Shown one piece after another: positions 38,353-50,880 of a stretch of 64,000 nt of DNA. The notes beneath the pieces are model-generated. The model had not been told where the DNA came from. It saw only the letters and a list, made by a program, of their open reading frames with translations, and made no database searches. The position numbers were made by a program, and so were the translations under genes. Source of the stretch: Epiperipatus broadwayi (lineage: Eukaryota; Onychophora; Udeonychophora; Euonychophora; Peripatidae). How positions within the stretch are numbered: the stretch's first letter is position 1; each line of letters opens with the position of its first letter. Location of the stretch: positions 9,818,771-9,882,770 of the forward strand of contig JAQFVV010000018.1 in assembly GCA_028023455.1 (NCBI GenBank). The letters run 5' to 3'.

Positions 38353-41300
38353 TACTACCATACATTACAGCAATCAAGTTTTCTCATTCATTGAAATTAT
38401 TACTGCCACTCACTGTATCAAAAAAAAAATTATAATTTCTGATTCAATAAAGAAATTCTAGCATCAAAATTATTATACTGCTTTAATTTTACTATTTTTA
38501 AAAACAGCATTAAAAATATTTTCTACTAACTTTTAAATGGATGAACATTCTTATTTTATATTGTTATGTACACACAACGCAAATATTCCTAAAAAGATCA
38601 AGCTTATTTATTGAACCCAATCCATTTGGAATTTGTATTAATAATGGGAAGATTGTTTATTATTATTACATATATACATGTACAACACATATATATATAT
38701 ATTTATTTAGAGTGAATTAGGAAATGCACAATATATTATTATTTTATAATAATTTTAATACGACTAATATTTTTGAAAGTAATAATATTGTATATCTATA
38801 TAAACTATTGGATTAATAAACTGTAATGTATATATATATTTTTTTAATTTAAAATTGAATATTAATTTATAGTCAACGGATTTAGGGATAGCCTGAGGTC
38901 AAGTTATGTGGCCGGGTGTGAAAATAAACCTGATTTTATTTTATTTTTTATCTGTAATAAATGAAATGTATTTAAACAATAGGCAGTTAAAAATCTCAGC
39001 GTTTCAGGAGATCTACGCATGAACTGTATAAAAACAGAAACTGTTTACAAATCATTTTTCTTTTCAATAATATTCCAGCTATAACAATATACAGCAGTTA
39101 AGTTAAAACTTCAAACGCTAAAATGAAGTTTTGTTTTTTTCTTTTATTTGAATCATAGAATTTTTTAAAAGTCAAATGCTGTAACTTAAATTTTGCCAAA
39201 TTCAGAAGAAAGAAAGTGAAATAAAAAGTAAGAATAATTTATAAATTTTGAAATAATTAAATCATGTTTTGAAAGTTCTGGAGTAATTTTTAATATTTTA
39301 AATCTTTTCAAAAAGAGTAATGAAAATTAAATCTGCTGAAAATAAGAAGCAAAAAAAAAAAAAAATGAAATAATTTTTTTTAATACATATATACGTAAAG
39401 AGCTTTACATAAATTTATGATTACAGATAATTATTGAATTGTACTTTACAATGAATATGGGCTAAAGCAAGACATGCTATTGTGCATCATGTTATTTCCT
39501 AACAGTTGCATTAAACCTCTATTTATTTTTCTACTTTATTGTAAAAACACAAGAGGATGCCTGCAGTCCAAAGTAAACAAGCATTGGAATATTTAAAGGT
39601 GAATCAGTTAAGGATCAAGGTGTTTACCATACACAACTACAGGAGACACCATTGTACCTATCTATCCTTACTAAGGAAAATGATTTGCTAAGTGAAACTG
39701 CTTTTGCTTTTGGAGAACAACATGCCTAACTATCAACTACTACTTCTATTAGGATGATTTTTTATGAACTTTGTTCCAACTACAATTTTTAACCAAAAAA
39801 TTAATATTGTAAATTGTTGTTTGATTTTTTTAATTTTTATTATCTATGTTGTATTTTCATACTCTGATGCTAGAAGCCTCATTTTTCAGAATTAGCAAAA
39901 AAAAAAATGGGGGGATTATTCACTTAGATATTATTTTTATTGTAAATAAAATTTAGGTTAACCCACCTGCTTCACATCAGGTTATCCACTCAAATAGAAA
40001 GGTAAAATTCTCTTCATTTATTTTTATAGATTAAATTGCAACACTTGATATAGAATACGTATCATATGTTTTATTTTGTTGATTAACCCTGTATATATAT
40101 TTTTCCAGTATGATTGACTGACTAATCAACTAGTATTAATTTCTATATCTATCATATATATATAAATTGGGGGGAACTTAAATTAAATAGATTGTTAAAA
40201 TCAGTAAATATATAATTTAGCTAGCCAGCATCTCAATTATCTTAAATTACTAAAGTTTATTTTTCTATATAATTATGATTTGTAAAGAAAGGAGTGACAT
40301 AGAAGGATTTCTACCATGGGTATAAGGGTTGGATTTGGAGAATTATTAGTTAATAAAATGGTAGAAGTTCACATGTGACACATGTATATATTATTATTTT
40401 ATTATCATTACTATTATTATTATACTTTATGTTATTTATCATTGTTAATAAATGTTTAAGAGTTTATATTATTCCGGTCTCTGGTTTATTGAGTTGTCCT
40501 GACATTCCACAGTTTATAAACAATTATGCATGCACACACATCTATTTTCCTTGTCATATAAAAGTTGTAAAGTAAAACAAATATAATAAATGCTAGTTGT
40601 AACCTATATATAGGTGCAGAAGTTGCTGTGTGTATCCGTTCATACCTGTTAAAAGAGTCAAAAGTAATATTCTCTCTGGGTTTGAATATTAGGACATAAC
40701 GGAATCGGAAAGGGGTGAAAGTGGATGAACTAACCTACATTGCATTTGATATTATTAAATAGAGATAGAGCTAGTCAATTAAAGTGCATGCAATCATTGG
40801 TTAAGTATTTCATCAGGTTTTCGTTAGCATTCTACCTAAAGACCCAAAGTCCGACTGTAGTTAGATGCAACTTTTTCCCTTTCAAAGCCTGGTAGGTCTC
40901 TGCAGACTGTGTCATCAGGGGCAATAAATTAGGGCACATTACGTCATAGTCTCCAGATTGCTACATCTGCATAGTATCACAGTCCACAAGTTATTTTCCC
41001 ATCCGCTACATCTGGTGTGTGGGCAAGTGCGAATCCAGGCGTAGTAGTCCATCCATTATAGTACACGCAATTTCATACACAATATTTTTTAAGCATTTTT
41101 TTAATAAAAAAAATATTACTCTACTGTATGATAAAGATCTGAGTTTATTTCAATTTCCCCAATCCATTTAGTTCTCCATATCATTCCAGCAAGCTTCTTC
41201 TCAACCATTCTACAAGCTAATTCTTTCTATTCTCTATAACAATCTCTTGAAATCATGTTTAGGACTTTAAGTGTATATTTACTGACACCTCTTTTGGCAC

Positions 41301-41387
41301 CATGTTCAACCCAATTATAATACAATTATTTTTTTTAGAGATATCAGTGATACATGTCTGTTCTTTCATCCATGTATTTCAGTTTTG
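38353..41387 (-). other. TDRD3 intron with an unexplained GC-richer block
   Basis: Mostly AT-rich. A block at about 40600-41070 is richer, shows no T/A runs and no open frame I can support; words such as CTGGATTCGCACTTGCCCAC (minus strand) suggest an old dispersed repeat, but there is no partner in the window. A second mild patch lies at 39530-39720. Confidence 0.35.
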
Positions 41388-41485
41388 ATCCTTTTGTTAA
41401 TTTCAATATATTTCTCTTATAATTCACTGAACAATCATCCTTTTGTTAATTTCAATATATTTCTCTTATAATTCACTGAACAATC
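41388..41485 (+). repeat. 49-bp unit tandem duplication
   Basis: A unit beginning ATCCTTTTGTTAATTTC and ending GAACAATC is repeated exactly twice (41388 and 41437). Identity indicates a recent event. Confidence 0.9.
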
Positions 41486-41538
41486 TACAATATCTATATT
41501 ACCTTTCTATTGAGTCTTCAAGTCTCAAATTATTATAT

Positions 41539-42251
41539 TGTAACCCTCATGTCTGAATTTACAGGCATGGCTTTAAAGCAAATAAATTTTTTTTATTATG
41601 TATAACAAAATATTAAAGTCATGTATATAGAATACATTTTATATGTGTTTTAAAATATTAAAAATAAGTGTAAAGATAAAATATATTAGGACTTATTCTT
41701 AAAAATAAAGAATATTTTTTCTTTTAAAACAAAAATGTTGTTATGGATAACCAATAGAACCTTAAAAAACTTGTCTGCTTTCAATAAACGGGAAAAAGAA
41801 TTGTAAAGCCTTTCACTGTAATATCTCTTGCTGTCAAAAAGTCAATGGAATTTAATAAAAAATTTTAATTAATATCATGCATTTTATAGAGTAGAGGACC
41901 TTTAAAGATGCTTTCCCTAACCTTTCCAATAGTGTAGCTGTAGACAAACTATATGCCTTAAAATTTGTATCTTTGTCCTGCCAATCTATTCATCATTATT
42001 GAACACTAAAAAATATCTAACATTTACTAGCTGAAGAAAGAAAAAAACTAGTCATCTAAAGTTATTATTCCATGGAAATGTACTTCTATCAACAACATGT
42101 GAATCTATTTATTTTAAAATGTTCAAAAGACAACCGCATAAGAAAACTCTCATCAGAAAACTACCACTGAAAAAACCAAAAGAAACTAAAATTTTACATT
42201 GCCAGAAAACATTAAAATTCAATGATTAATGATTATGTTCCCATATTTACA
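41539..42251 (+). repeat. 5' LTR of the degenerate retrotransposon
   Basis: Direct repeat partner of 44393-45095. The repeats also share a stretch that reads MYFY-QH-NLFILKCS in one frame, which seems a coincidence of shared sequence and not a gene. Confidence 0.6.
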
Positions 42252-42511
42252 AATACAGATATCAAAGAAAAGAAAATCTCATCTAAGATAGATTTGGCAA
42301 TAAAAAAATTGAATATTGCACAGAAAATAATCAACCAGTTGTTAGTAGGGACATGTTCGCAAATGTTGATACATGTGTACCTAATTCTAATACCAGTATT
42401 ATCAATCAATTTTTAAAAAACAGGGTTTTTTTCAAAACATGCAGGTGAAGTTCCAACTGGGTATGTTAGCAATTTGGAAAGATATTTTAGTTTAAATAAG
42501 TTGAGTGAAGA

Positions 42512-43290
42512 GGTTAAAATTGCAATTTCTTGTAGCCAGCTCCAAAGTGCATCTCAGGCATGGTGGGAGTCGTTTGACAAACGTTAATTCTGACCAGTTT
42601 AAAAAGTCTCCATTAAAGTCCTATTGGAGTGTGGATTGTCAGGAAGGGGTCAGACACTGTATTCCCCAAGAGACACATAGATTTGGAGAGGCATTCACTC
42701 CCTTTTTCCATTGGCAAGTAGTTAAATTAAGAGCCTTGATCGTCAACGCTTTATATGAAAGCCAGATTGTACACAGTTAGATATGCATAGTTTCCCCAAC
42801 CACATTGAGCAGATGCTAATAGGCATTCATAAAAAAAATTGTAGAACAAGTAGTTGAATTACTCAGTGCATTTGATGACAGCAGACCTGCAAATAAAGGT
42901 GTGCGAGAAACGGGATTTAAACCTCAACACAGAGAGCCATTTAAAAAGGAATCTGAACTCGAGATAAATGCCATTAGGTACCAAATACCATGGTATGGAA
43001 AAAGACCCAAAGGTCAATCTTCATGGATAACTATGAAAAAAAGGTCAACAGTAGTGTCACTAGTCCCAACAGGACAAGAATTCTTGGGACCGAAAGTGGA
43101 AATGATGTTAATAATGGAGAATACTACTATGAGTCTAATCATAAACTATGATCTCCTAATAGAAAAACAAATCATTTCACTCATACAGCTATTGAAAGAG
43201 TATGATGATAAAGCAGAAATTGAGGAAAGAAAAAGATATTTTGCAAAGATAGGGAGTGAGTTAGTTGAAATTTATTCCTTCTATGAATAA
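42512..43290 (+). pseudogene. Retrotransposon Gag-like remnant
   Basis: Frame-shifted pieces read ISCSQLQSASQAWWESFDKR, then a YWSVDCQEGVRHCI segment, FTPFFHWQVVKLRAL and YESQIVHS. Next come HSFPNHIEQMLIGIH, VVELLSAFDD, and finally GFKPQHREPFKKESELEINA. A tryptophan-containing helix, a W-QE-RH-I segment and a Q(V/I)V...HFP...I helix are the order seen in capsid regions of invertebrate LTR retrotransposon Gag proteins. I rely on this pattern only. Several frameshifts and stops are present. The open frame 42901-43290 continues into sequence I cannot assign. Confidence 0.5.
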
Positions 43291-44392
43291 GAACAACTTC
43301 TTAGTTGATGAGTCATGACTTACTGATAGGTGCTTGGTAGAAGAAAATGGATAATAATTTATAATACCTATTACAAAAGTAGATACTACTGAGCATTGAA
43401 AAAAATAAATAAATAAATAAATGACTAGTTCTAAAAAAAAAAAAAAAAAAACGAATTGCTCTGTTTAAATGCCAAAATAATAAAATAGTTGAGAAAAAGT
43501 CATGGCAAATGAATATAATCATGATGTTCCTGTCAATAATGAAGCAAAAAAAATATAGAAGTACTACCTTGATACTTTAAATGTTTGAGAGACATTTCAG
43601 AATTATTTGTATCATATTTAAATGCAAATTTCATACTATATTTTTTAACAATATCAATAAATGAATAAAAAAAAATATCAGAGCTCAGAATTTAAATATC
43701 ACTCTATTCTTCGCATTGTTGATTAAACATGCATAAGAAAACACTGGCATGGTTAAAAATCAAAATTAATTTTATGAGTTTAATAATAGTTGATCAAGTT
43801 GCTTTCTGTCTTGATAATGAATGGAGAGTGTTTCATTGTTTTGAGGTTGCCATATTTATTTGATACTTCAGAGTTCTTATCTCAGCATGTTACCAACTGT
43901 ATTATTTTTATATTCAGTTTCTAATCTCAAAAATGAGTCAGGCATATTTTGATATTTGTCTAACTCTAAGTCTCATAGTAAAGTAAGGCTTTATTTAAAT
44001 GCAATGTTCATTATATGGTTTGGTTAATATTATATTTGTACTCAAAATAGCTCTCTTGGTATTCATATTGCATGGTACAATCACTGTCCGTGAGAGATTT
44101 CTTTGTTCATCTCAACATTGCAGGCAGATGACCAGATCCAATAGATAATTTTGATTGAATTAATGAAACAGTTTTTTTTACATGAATATCAATGTACTGA
44201 TATACTGGATTTATAAAGATGACATTATTTGTCATGTTCATAATAGCTTGTAAGTCTGCTTCCAAAGAAGTACAGCTAAGCATGACATTACTGCAAAATT
44301 TCAAAGAAATTGTCTTTTTTCGTATATAGAAATAAAATCGAGTATATTTATGGCTAAATCAACTCTATTTTAGTCCTAAATGGAGGAGAATA

Positions 44393-45095
44393 TGTAACAT
44401 TCATGTCTGAATTTACAGACATTGCTTTAATGCAAATAATTTTTTTTTATTATGTATGATAAAATATTAAAGTTATCTATATAGAATACATTTTACACGT
44501 GTTTTAAAATGTTAAAAAGAAAAATAAGTAAAGATTAAATGCGTTATTACTTATTCTTTTAAAACAAAAATGTTATTATGGTAACCAACAGAAGCTTTCA
44601 AAACTCATTTGCTTTCAAGAAAATGGAAAAAAAAATTGTAAAGCATTTCACAGTAATATCTCTTGTTATCAAGAAGTCAATGAAATTTTACAAAGATTTT
44701 TAATTAATATCACTCATTTAATGGAGTAGAAGGTCCTTTAGGATGCTTCCCCTGACTTTTCCAGTAGTGTAGATGAACCTAGTTATAGACAAACAATATG
44801 CCATAAAATTTTAATCTTTGTCCTGCCAATCTATTCATCATTATTGAATGCTGAAGAAATATCTAACATTTACTAGCTGTAGAAAGAAAAAACTGGCCAT
44901 CTAAAGTTATTATTCCATGAAATGTACTTCTATAAACAACATGCTAATCTATTTATTTTAAAATGCTCAGAATACAACTGCAAAAGGAAACTACCATCAG
45001 AAAACTATCTTCGAAGAAAACAAAAAAAGCTAAAATCTTATATTGCCAGAAAACATTCAAATTTAATGATTAATAGTTATGTTCCCACCTTTACA
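44393..45095 (+). repeat. 3' LTR of the degenerate retrotransposon
   Basis: Direct repeat of 41539-42251. It follows the polypurine-like AATGGAGGAGAATA and begins TGTAACATTCATG. Confidence 0.6.
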
Positions 45096-46760
45096 GATAC
45101 AAAATATGCAAGTGATCTCACAAAAACATTAAAGTAAATCAACTGAACTTTCTATAAATATCCTCAAAGAAATTGTAACTTATAATTTTTTTTTTCTTCT
45201 TATGTGTGATCGTCATACAAGTCTATTAATTTATAAATATGTAAATAGTAATTTTTTTTATTATCATTATTGTCGTATAATACCATTCTTTCATTAAGAT
45301 TATTGTTTATTATTAATAATTTTGTGTTAGTCATTCCTCATCCGAACCAAGCCAATTATTTATTCGTTGATGTAATAACTTATTAGGTGGAGAGGGGTAA
45401 CAATTAGGAAATATAATTGGATCTGCATGGAAACTTGTTTTTATGTAAGCTCAATTTGATCATTATTCATGACTAGAAATTATTGTCAATTAAAAATAAA
45501 TTGTATTCTGTCAGTCCATCATGTACACGTTAGCTATCTTTAAATTCTCCTAGATGAAAATTTAATTGCTAAAATTTTTTTAAAAATTATTTAATTATTA
45601 ACTGATTTTAATACCAATCTTCATTAGGGTGCTTACTGTTACAGTATATATATATATTAAATTTAACTTCAGAAAAATTTATTTCCAGATGATAAGTAAA
45701 AAAAAAAGAGGGAAGGGGCACTAATTAAAAAAAAAAAAAAAATCATTTAATATTTGTTTATAGAATGGCTAGTTTATAAAAATCCAGTCCTCTTCTCTCT
45801 ACTTTTTAAATTTAAAAAAAAAATTTATTTGAAATTCTCATGTTCATTTATGATTAAATATGATTTTCTTTGTTTAAAATATGTCATTGTATCTATATAT
45901 TATTATTACTACCATTTCAATGTTTAAAACGGAGTTATTATTTGATATCATATAAATCAACATTAACCATATTTTCAAATTTTTATTGTCATTTTCATAT
46001 TAATAAATCACTTCACTTTTATCTTGTTTTCCAAACTTGCCTAAAGTTCTACAATTAATCGACATGATCATGCATATTTATAAAGAAACCCCTGTATTAT
46101 CAATTGATAATACTATTTACTGTGTTACCAAATTACATCCACATGCTTTGGATTGAGAACATGCCGTGCATATTTTTATATGAAGATGTTCAATAATAAA
46201 AAAATTGTAAAAATAATATTCAAATTTTTAAAGTCATAACATAATAAACACTACACTAAATTGAATGTACTCAGACTATTAATTTATTCAATACTTATTA
46301 TGCAATTACATATGACATATATTCACTATGCGTTGCCATTGCATGCAGCTGACAAAAACAATTTTATTGGCATTCATTCGGATAAAATAAGTTTTTACAG
46401 AAAAATAACACAAGTATTATTTAAAAAAAATGGCAAGTTAAATCTAAAATACACTTATTTAAAAAAATAATATCAATTTAATGATTTTTTAAAGTATGGC
46501 TCAAGTGTTTTCTAATACCAACATAACTCCAAAAGTCTGTACTAATCAAAATAATTTAGGGAATGAAAATCTTAAGACCTTATTAGTCAAGAGAAAATCA
46601 TGGATACAAAAAAAAAAAAAATTAATTGTAAGTCAGAATTATTATAAATTGGATTCTTGTGTATCTAAATAATCATATTCAATAAAAAACAAAACCATTA
46701 TAATATAGTATAACAATAATTAAAAAAAAAAACTTTAAAAAAAATTAAACTACAACTTAC
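45096..46760 (-). other. TDRD3 intron, no recognised feature
   Basis: AT-rich intron with several A-runs. Small frames at 45870-46058 and 46261-46470 are compositional. Nothing further seen. Confidence 0.45.
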
Positions 46761-46938
46761 CAAATTTTCCATCACTTCTATCATATAATTTATCTTCAGA
46801 ATTTTGTGACTTTTGTCCTGCCAAGAGAGAGTTTATAGCAAGATTAACATTGTTATTATGCTGCTTCAGTGCTTTCCCTGCTACAGTAGGACTGAAACCC
46901 AATTCCACAATACGCTGAATGTCTTTATTCTGAATCCT
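46761..46938 (-). CDS. TDRD3: TDRD3 UBA-domain exon
   Basis: A 178-base minus-strand exon between acceptor TTTATCAG (46946-46939) and donor GTAAGT (46760 down). It starts in phase 0 and ends in phase 1. It encodes RIQNKDIQRIVELGFSPTVA, then GKALKQHNNNVNLAINSLLA and GQKSQNSEDKLYDRSDGKF. This is a ubiquitin-associated domain: the MGF/LGF loop (VELGFS), the A-KAL second helix and the N-AINSLL third helix are all present. TDRD3 has such a domain N-terminal to its LFDFL and Tudor parts. The upstream exons (OB-fold binding topoisomerase 3-beta) were not found to the right within this window. An acceptor two bases further in is conceivable but would shift frame. Confidence 0.9.
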
Positions 46939-47344
46939 CTGATAAAATATATAAAAATATTAACAATACAATAAAAAAATTCATAATAGATGTGAGTACT
47001 GAAACAATCCTTCAAAGTATATATAATTCTGATTAAACAAATTATTCTCTAATTACTTTTACAGTGCTATATTTCAGTGTTTTCTAATGGACTACATTCT
47101 ATGGATCAATATATTTTTAAATTTTTTTTTTATTATGGACTATATAAAGTATTGAACAAAACAAAAATGAAAAGGGTGAGTGTTTTTACAGTAAAATATA
47201 ATTATTGTAATGTTAACAAATTTAATATATATATTCAAAGAACGATAAAAAAATATAGAATAATTGACAAAACTATACAAAAGTAAATTAACTAACAAAA
47301 TATTAAACTAATAATAAACAAAATCTGAAGAAAAACAAAGAATA
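46939..47344 (-). other. TDRD3 intron start, no recognised feature
   Basis: AT-rich; the plus-strand frame at 47077-47286 is compositional. Confidence 0.4.
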
Positions 47345-48165
47345 TTTAATTGAGATTGCGCTTTACGCAAAAAAGTGAAACTTGTCTAAATCTTACAAAG
47401 TTATATGGCTTAGCGCTTTCGGAGACCTTGAGTCTCCATAATCATAGCCTACTTTTAATTGAAGTTTAGTTGTGGTTTATGTAAAATTTTAAGCAAATTT
47501 CATAATGACTATTTTCTGGAGATTGTAAAGCACGATTCTTTCCGGTTTATTGCATAATTATTATTTACAATAAAACATGCCTCTTTGATTTTTCGTTTCA
47601 CATCATTGCGTTCAGTGCACAGTGCCCTTGCTATAGTGGCTTCAAACATATGGCCGGTTATATTTTGGTGCTTGAAGAATATGGATCTGTTTTCATTGTT
47701 ATTTATAGTTTTTCTGTATAAATAATGATGTTGGGCTGTTCTTGTTGTGATGTTGGCACGGGTTTCCCCATAGTACGTCGCTCTACATCCATTGGTTGGG
47801 CGTAAAATTTTATAAACTGCTTGGGATATTTGATCAGAAGGTATTTTGTCTTTGGTATTGTTTATCATTCTGTTTGTTGATGGTGGGGTGTGGAATCCTA
47901 GTTCAAAGGACTCAGCAAATATTTTCTAGCAATTGATGGTATGTATGGAAGCAATATTCTGGGTTTATTGTTTTTGACCGTGTCAGTTTGTAATTTAGTT
48001 TGAAATTGCTTGATCTTTTTATATATAATGTTGTGTGAAAATCCAACCTTTTCTAGATCTTTAATATAATTTGTGAGGTTCATTTTTCGGTCAGCTTCAA
48101 ATTTACACAGTCTATGATTTCTGTGCAGGAAGGAAGAGAGTCCAGCCAATTTATGAGAGTTGGGC
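47345..48165 (-). pseudogene. Penelope-like element, 5'-truncated: RT end and GIY-YIG endonuclease
   Basis: Minus strand, two frames. At 48149-47898 (LSSFLHRNHRLCKFEADRKM, then YIKDLEKVGFSHNII) is the segment linking RT to endonuclease in Penelope-like proteins. At 47868-47509 is YKILRPTNGCRATYYGETRA, TTRTAQHHYLYRK, GHMFEATIARALCTERNDVK and the C-terminal AINRKESCF. The Y-I-L...YYGETR...R...H pattern is the GIY-YIG nuclease core. A frameshift or stop near 47880 separates the parts. The copy lacks the RT palm and abuts a hAT element. It is the best preserved of the Penelope-like copies here. Confidence 0.78.
47407..47449 (-). ncRNA. Hammerhead-like 3' motif of Penelope-like copy D
   Basis: Minus strand: GGCU (helix I), AUGAUUAU, GGAGAC-UCAAG-GUCUCC (perfect 6-bp stem II), GAAA, GCGCU (helix III halves), A, AGCC (helix I). 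Everything matches a minimal hammerhead except the 5' core, where CUGANGA is replaced by AUGAUUAU. Confidence 0.4.
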
Positions 48166-50463
48166 GAGTTCGAGTTAAAACCAAAAATTAATGTGATTGT
48201 TGCAGAGTCTTTTCAGTAATTAGCCTTATCAAGTCTTGAAGATATATTTGTGATCTCTAAGCACAAAACTAGATTTATTACTAAATGATTTCTTTCTTTT
48301 AATTTTATGAGTGTCATTGGTGAAACTGTCAATTCACATAAGATGATAATGACAATAACATTCTAAAGACTTTTTGTGTAATTCCAGATATTCAGTTTTA
48401 ATTTTAAATCAAAATAAGAGTCATAATTGTCAAATTAAATAATAACTTTAATGCACCATCATAACTAAAGTCTATTAATTTTTCCTGTTCCAAATCAGTT
48501 AGGTTATTTTCTTGTTCAATAAATGGAATTCATATATGGCCTTTCCATATCTTTTTCCAATAAATAATATTGATCAAACACAACAAAGTTCTTTTAAATG
48601 ACTATAAACAGTATTTTTCAATTTGCTGATATTTATATCAATTTCATTTATCAATTTATGAATGTAACATATTATAGTTTTTCTCTTCTATATATTTACA
48701 TCATAATTTTAACTCTTTCTTGAATGCCTCAATTTTATTCTATAAATCAAAATACTATTTCCTTGCAGATTTAAATTTAGTTCATTTATTTAATGTAAAT
48801 AAGTCAACAAGTAAGCCACTTTAGCAATACAATTGTTGTCAAGAAAAGTATTTCTCAATTCTGATTTTTTTGTTTTTAGAAATGTTTCAACTTCTTTTCT
48901 TAATTCATGAAGTCTTATTGATATTTCCACATTTTACTTCTGCATGAAATAAATTTTCTTGTCCAGATCCTATTTTTCTGCATAAACTTGAATTTAGTGT
49001 GTTGCATTTAAAATAACTTATTATTTTTATCAATTGTGTAAACATATTGTTCAAGCCAGGAAACAATTTTTTAGCAGCTAAATGCTCTTGGTATATAACT
49101 GGGTAAAAATCATTTTGTTGTCCTCTACTTCTTTAATTTTTTTTGCAACTCCTGAATGTTTTCAGTCATATTTGCTGCTCCATCAGTGCATAAGTCAACA
49201 CAAATTTTCCAATTAAATGAGTTCATCAATTGCTTTAAATATATCTGAACTAATTGTGTGATTAGGAAGTTCAACACAACAAAAAAATTCTTTTACATCA
49301 TAGATTTCATAATCAACATAATGAATATAACATCAAAATATAGCTATTTGAATTGCAAAAATGTTCTCCTTACTTTTTGAATTAATCAATCTTCAATATC
49401 AGTCACTAACTGTGTTGAATAGTATTGTTAAAAAGTGGTAAAGTTTTCAGTTAGTCTCCAGCAACTGTATCTAAGATTTCAGAACACATATCTATTAAAC
49501 ATGGTTTATTAAGTTTTCGGTAATAGAGTACTGCTTTTTGCATGCAGCAATCCTTAAAAAATCTAAATATGATACTTACAAGAGAATTATCAATTAAAAT
49601 AAATTTTTTAAAAGATAATTTTTGTTTTTTCAATTCAGCACTTTTACTTTAAAAAAAAAGTCCAGTGACTTATTTCGTAGATTTGTATGTTTGATCTGTA
49701 AATGACGCGCTAATTTTGCTGGCTTCATACATTTATTGGATAAATTTTCTCTGCAAATAATGCATTGAGGTCTAGATAAATTGTCTTCCTGACTCAGGCC
49801 AAGAAATAAAAACAAAATTTAAATAATCAGGATTGAATCAATGAACAACAGTACATTTTCATTTTGCCTGAGGCAAATCATTTTGTGAATAAATATTTTC
49901 ATTAGTATTCAAAATACTTATAATTTGGTTTTTGAAAATCTGCAATAGTTTTTGATGTTTACTTATTATTCATTTTTAAACCACTAAAATTTACCAAAAA
50001 ACTAAATATCAAGTACTTAATATACTTTAATTTGTAGTACACACCTACTATAAGTAACTGTCATCACTATGCACCAGTGCAATTCCAATCAACTGGCTAC
50101 AATAAACTACATACTATATATGATTGCTAACTATTAGGTTATTTTTGAACAAACCAAAGTCGCCTCAGCGCAAAATTGTTAATAAAATAATATTTTTACT
50201 GAGATAACCAATACTAAGAAATAGAAAGTTTTTTATATTTATTGTAATGTTTTACTTCTTAGTTTAATTTTTAAGAATTCTATGAATAAAACAACCAACA
50301 AACAAAAATTTTTTTAGAACTGAGTTAAAGATAAATTTAATAAAATTAGTCATAATTTAAAAGATTATAAAAAAAAATGTAATAAATATGAATAATTTTG
50401 CAAACCTCTAAAAATTTTCTCTGGACCATCATTGGTCTGCAAACAATCGGTTGAGAAACACTG
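48166..50463 (-). mobile_element. hAT transposon (ZBED5/Charlie-like), left end lost
   Basis: The outer end at 50463 reads, on the minus strand, CAGTGTTTCTCAACC, the classic hAT-Charlie terminus. About 650 bases inward starts a transposase running to about 48200. The opposite inverted end (expected near 48170) is not found; the Penelope-like copy begins there, so this end seems deleted. Confidence 0.7.
48200..49815 (-). pseudogene. ZBED5-like hAT transposase pseudogene
   Basis: Minus strand, many frames. The BED-type zinc finger CIICRENLSNKCMKPAKLARH with LQIKH (C-x2-C...H-x4-H) is at about 49770-49690. 'CVDLCTDGAANMTENIQELQ' at about 49205-49140 matches the ZBED5-family CTDGA-AMTG motif with a catalytic Asp. 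'LRKEVETFLKTKKSELRN' and 'KVAYLLTYLH...NELNLNLQG' lie at about 48930-48770. 'EKLIDFSYDGALKLLFN' lies near 48450, and a weak dimerisation region near 48380-48220. The order is that of domesticated and mobile ZBED5/ZBED8-type hAT proteins. Stops and frameshifts are frequent, so it is not functional. Confidence 0.72.
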
Positions 50464-50491
50464 CTATATTTTTTATTTAATCAATCTTACA

Positions 50492-50521
50492 GTTTTGACT
50501 GACTAGCAGTCTTCTTCAGAG
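50492..50521 (-). ncRNA. Decayed hammerhead-like motif
   Basis: Minus strand: CUGAAGA, A, GACUG-CUAGU-CAGUC, then AAAA in place of GAAA. It shares the layout and sequence of the motif at 8020-8069 but has lost the invariant G, and no helix III is found. Not expected to cleave. Confidence 0.4.
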
Positions 50522-50529
50522 CCAATATA

Positions 50530-50880
50530 AATATAAATATAGATTATCTAAACAATATAAACATTGTAACCAATTACATATTGAATTCTTCTATTTACCT
50601 ATTATATTTATACCAAAAAAATACATAGCCTCAAATATCTACATTATATTTTATATCGGTAAGTCTTTACTAACTTATATAATTTATTTTTTTCACAACT
50701 AATTAATATTATTATAACGTATCTAACTTATTAAACTTATAATTTTTTATTACTCTATTAACATTATTATTTAATTTTTACCTATTAAATTTATCTATAT
50801 AATAACAAAATTACACTAATTACCATAACATCTATATCATTTAAATTAAATTGACATTTCTAAGTTAATAATAAATATTT
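50530..50880 (-). repeat. G-depleted AT-rich tract
   Basis: Only about ten to fifteen G residues in 350 plus-strand bases, with C common. It mirrors the tract at 10308-10860 and, like it, borders a CUGAAGA hammerhead-like motif. Confidence 0.45.

Larger units (their letters stand above)
41539..45095 (+). mobile_element. Degenerate LTR retrotransposon
   Basis: Two direct repeats of about 710 bases (41539-42251 and 44393-45095) enclose 2.1 kb carrying Gag-like remnants. Both begin TGTAAC, followed by TCATGTCTGAATTTACAG, and end TTTACA. The purine-rich AATGGAGGAGAATA directly precedes the right repeat, as a polypurine tract should. No convincing target duplication, primer-binding site or pol domain remains, and the repeats are clearly diverged, so this is an old deleted copy. 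Confidence 0.6.
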
